In this document: piece by piece, positions 42,237 through 44,291 of the stretch
How the letters are laid out: each line of letters opens with the position of its first letter
How positions within the stretch are numbered: the stretch's first letter is position 1
From: Sorangium cellulosum
Lineage (GTDB): Bacteria > Myxococcota_A > Polyangia > Polyangiales > Polyangiaceae
Assembly (NCBI GenBank): GCA_020720045.1
Contig: DYPH01000038.1
Location: forward strand, 1-44,291
Direction: 5' to 3'
DNA length: 44,291 nt
Translations under genes and position numbers: made by a program
Notes under the pieces: model-generated
The model's database searches: none
Seen by the model: the letters and a program-made list of their open reading frames with translations, nothing else
Told to the model about the DNA's origin: nothing

Positions 42237-43772
42237 ATGTCGCTGTTCCGTACGAAGCCGATCGCCGACCTCGTCCCCGATGGGGAGCACCTGGGCACGG
42301 GCCTCAAGCGCTCCCTTGGGCCCTGGCAGCTCACCGCTCTCGGCGTCGGTGCGATCATCGGCGCCGGCCTGTTTTCAACGGTCGGAAGCGCGGCAGCGGG
42401 CGGCGGCGAACACGTCGGCGCCGGCCCGGCCCTCATCATTTCTTTCGTCTTGACGGCGGTCGCCTGCGGGTTCGCCGCTCTCTGCTACGCCGAATTCGCC
42501 GCAATGGTGCCGGTCGCCGGCTCGGCGTACACGTACGCCTACGCGACCCTTGGCGAATTGATGGCGTGGATCATCGGCTGGGATTTGATCATTGAATACG
42601 CCATCGGAAATGTGGCCGTAGCGATCTCGTGGTCCGGCTACTTCCAACAGCTCCTGCGCGGCTTCGGCGTGCACCTGCCCAATTGGCTCGGGACCGACTT
42701 CCGCAGCGCGGCACAAGCGACGGAAAAAATTGCGAAAGCAGGAGGCGCTTGCACCGCGGAGCTTGGAGACACCGTCTGCCGCGCCGCCGACGCCTACGCG
42801 CACGCACCGCACCTTGGGCCGGTCCGCGTCATCTTCAATCTCCCGGCATTCCTTGTCGTGATGGCGATCACCTACGTGCTCATTCGCGGAATCCGCGAAA
42901 GTGCCTGGCTAAATAGCCTGATGGTCGTCCTCAAACTGGCCATCATCGTGTTCTTCCTGGTCGTCGGCGCCTTCTACGTGAAACCGGCCAACTGGACCCC
43001 GTTCGCGCCGAACGGCTGGTCGGGGATCTCCGCCGGTGCAGCGGTCATTTTCTTCGCGTATATCGGCTTTGATGCGGTGTCTACGGCGGCAGAAGAGACC
43101 AAAGATCCGCAGAAGAATATGCCGATTGGGATGCTTGCCAGCTTGGGGGTCTGTACGGTAATCTACATCCTGGTCGCGCTCGTGCTTACCGGCCTCCTCC
43201 CCTACAAGGAACTTGGAACTGCCGAGCCGCTCGCTACTGCGTTCGCCGCGCTTGGGATGAACTGGACCGCGGGGATTATCTCGGCAGGCGCCATATTGGC
43301 GACGACGAGCGTGCTTGTCGTCTTCCAGCTCGGGCAGCCGCGCATCTTCTTCAGCATGGCGCGAGACGGCCTCCTGCCCCCTTTCGCGGCGAAGGTCCAT
43401 CCCAAATATCAGACGCCTCACATCACGACGATTCTCACCGGATTGTTCGTCGGAATCTTTGCCGGTTTCGCAAACATCGATGAGATCGTCGATCTCTGCA
43501 ACATCGGGACGCTCTTCGCCTTCGTCCTCGTCGCGCTCGGCATCATCATCCTGCGACGGACCGACCCGAGCCGCGTGCGCCCGTTCAAGACGCCCTGGGT
43601 GCCGTTTGTGCCGCTCGCAGCAATTGCATCCTGCACCTACCTGATGCTCCAGCTCCCCCGCACAACCTGGGTACGCTTCATCGTCTGGCTCGCGATCGGC
43701 CTCATCTTTTACTTCGCCTACGGCTACCGCAAGAGCAAGCTTCGCCACCCGGCGGCGGCGACGGAGGTCTGA
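42237..43772 (+). CDS. APC-superfamily (CAT-type) amino acid permease, second copy
   Basis: A 511-residue transporter paralogous to the gene at 5914. It shares LGVGAIIGAGLFSTVG in TM1, ALCYAEFAAMVPVAGSAYTYAYATLGELMAWIIGWDL, and FFAYIGFDAVSTAAEETKDP in TM6. A larger extracytoplasmic loop (about 145-200) contains two Cys (GACTAELGDTVC) absent from the first copy, which could form a disulfide. The family imports amino acids with protons; the substrate is unknown. The ATG at 42237 gives the family N-terminus. Its stop is separated by only 2 nt from the next ATG, so it is co-transcribed with the dehydrogenase gene. Confidence 0.9.
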   Translation: MSLFRTKPIADLVPDGEHLGTGLKRSLGPWQLTALGVGAIIGAGLFSTVGSAAAGGGEHVGAGPALIISFVLTAVACGFAALCYAEFAAMVPVAGSAYTYAYATLGELMAWIIGWDLIIEYAIGNVAVAISWSGYFQQLLRGFGVHLPNWLGTDFRSAAQATEKIAKAGGACTAELGDTVCRAADAYAHAPHLGPVRVIFNLPAFLVVMAITYVLIRGIRESAWLNSLMVVLKLAIIVFFLVVGAFYVKPANWTPFAPNGWSGISAGAAVIFFAYIGFDAVSTAAEETKDPQKNMPIGMLASLGVCTVIYILVALVLTGLLPYKELGTAEPLATAFAALGMNWTAGIISAGAILATTSVLVVFQLGQPRIFFSMARDGLLPPFAAKVHPKYQTPHITTILTGLFVGIFAGFANIDEIVDLCNIGTLFAFVLVALGIIILRRTDPSRVRPFKTPWVPFVPLAAIASCTYLMLQLPRTTWVRFIVWLAIGLIFYFAYGYRKSKLRHPAAATEV

Positions 43773-43774
43773 AG

Positions 43775-44291
43775 ATGACCGCCCAACAGCACGATGCGTG
43801 GAAGGTGCAGGGATCGTTTGGCCTCCCGTCGTTGACGCGCGGGACGGTGGAGTCCCGCGCGCTCGCCCCCCAGGAAGCCCGCATGCGTGTGCGCGCAACC
43901 AGCCTAAACTATCGGGATTTCTTGATGGTTACCGGCGCCTACAACCCGAAACAGCCGCTGCCTCTGGTGCCGTGCTCGGATGGCGCCGGGGAGATCATCG
44001 AAGTCGGGAGCGCGGTGACCACCCTTCGCGTCGGCGACCGCGTCGTCGCGAACTTCGCCCCCGAGTGGACGTCGGGGCGGCCCGAGGTCGCGAAGATTCG
44101 GACGACCCTCGGCGGTCCTGTCGACGGGCTCCTCCAAGGGGAATTCGTGTATGGCGCACATGCCTTTGTCCCGATCCCCGAGCACCTCTCCTACGAAGAG
44201 GCGGCCTGCTTCCCCTGTGCGGCGCTGACCGCTTGGAGCGCGCTAGGTAGCTGCTCGGAATTGCAATTTACACGGGATGTGATCAAAGCAA
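43775..44291 (+). CDS. Medium-chain dehydrogenase/quinone oxidoreductase, truncated by window end
   Basis: The first 172 residues of an MDR-superfamily NAD(P)-dependent oxidoreductase. The N-terminal GroES-like domain has RATSLNYRDFLMVTG, PLVPCSDGAGEIIEVGSAV and LRVGDRVVANF, typical of zinc-independent alcohol dehydrogenase/quinone reductase members. LSYEEAACFPCAALTAWSAL is the lead-in to the Rossmann domain. Directly after this, from 44243 on, the encoded residues (GSCSELQF...) no longer resemble the expected G-x-L-x-x-G-x-x-V-L segment. That is exactly where the 19-nt inverted repeat begins, so the last ~49 bases may not belong to this gene. The start ATG lies 2 nt after the permease stop with GAAG upstream. 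Confidence 0.82.
   Translation, partial: MTAQQHDAWKVQGSFGLPSLTRGTVESRALAPQEARMRVRATSLNYRDFLMVTGAYNPKQPLPLVPCSDGAGEIIEVGSAVTTLRVGDRVVANFAPEWTSGRPEVAKIRTTLGGPVDGLLQGEFVYGAHAFVPIPEHLSYEEAACFPCAALTAWSALGSCSELQFTRDVIKA
44243..44261. repeat. Right copy of 19-nt window-end inverted repeat
   Basis: The exact reverse complement of 32-50. The sequence from here to the window end is visibly less GC-rich (about 45%) than the surrounding genes and breaks the MDR family pattern. Confidence 0.8.

Noticed and set aside
1-44291. tRNA, rRNA, CRISPR arrays, insertion sequences, phage genes
   Set aside because: Scanning the gaps and genes showed no cloverleaf-like, direct-repeat array, transposase or integrase signal. 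Nearly every base is explained by the genes listed.

Overview
The window is a GC-rich, gene-dense stretch of bacterial chromosome. Several features point to a myxobacterium-like member of the Myxococcota (formerly Deltaproteobacteria). These are a Ser/Thr kinase translationally coupled to a PEGA-domain protein, lipoproteins with low-complexity Asp/Ala/Ser linkers, a tandem pair of large uncharacterised lipoproteins, a very large sigma-54-type activator, and many strand switches with small operons. The taxon is an inference, because there is no rRNA or other marker gene. I see no tRNA, rRNA, insertion sequence, phage gene or CRISPR array. No gene-free gap exceeds 300 bases; the longest is about 287 bp, upstream of speA.

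Left part (1-8.4 kb): a ferritin-like di-iron protein and a TetR regulator, whose upstream regions share the same 23-bp palindrome (TGACC-N13-GGTCA). Next come a secreted class-2-type lipase lipoprotein, a PlsC-type acyltransferase with a small partner, and a two-gene unit joining a possible DisA_N-related (DACNV-like) sensor protein to a glycine-rich membrane protein. A cationic amino-acid-type APC permease is divergent from tryptophan 2,3-dioxygenase.

Centre-left (8.4-21.3 kb): a minus-strand run of class I fumarase, a Rieske fusion protein, a TrkA-N membrane protein and an RNB exoribonuclease. It is followed by phosphatidylserine synthase, a mutarotase-like protein, arginine decarboxylase (speA), a short-chain dehydrogenase and a D-aminoacylase-like amidohydrolase.

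Centre (21.3-34 kb): the kinase/PEGA pair, a probably frameshifted secreted protein and two paralogous lipoproteins. Then comes an EmrAB-type efflux pair divergent from a 1020-residue regulator. That regulator has an N-terminal Xre-like HTH, a long helical (TPR-like) middle and a sigma-54 AAA+ module, but no C-terminal Fis-type HTH.

Right part (34-44.3 kb): acyl-CoA-related enzymes (hotdog thioesterase, enoyl-CoA hydratase, fatty-acyl-CoA ligase, 2,4-dienoyl-CoA reductase-like SDR) interspersed with a DUF362 protein, a glutathione S-transferase, a secreted penicillin-binding transpeptidase, a Cys-rich small membrane protein, a second APC permease and a truncated medium-chain dehydrogenase.

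Strong hairpin terminators separate many units. The two ends of the window carry the same 19-nt sequence in inverted orientation, each about 30 nt from the edge. The last gene loses family resemblance exactly there, so the extreme ends may be assembly or cloning artefacts. The best candidates for undescribed biology are the DACNV-like/glycine-zipper gene pair, the Xre-TPR-sigma54 regulator beside emrAB, and the Rieske fusion operon.
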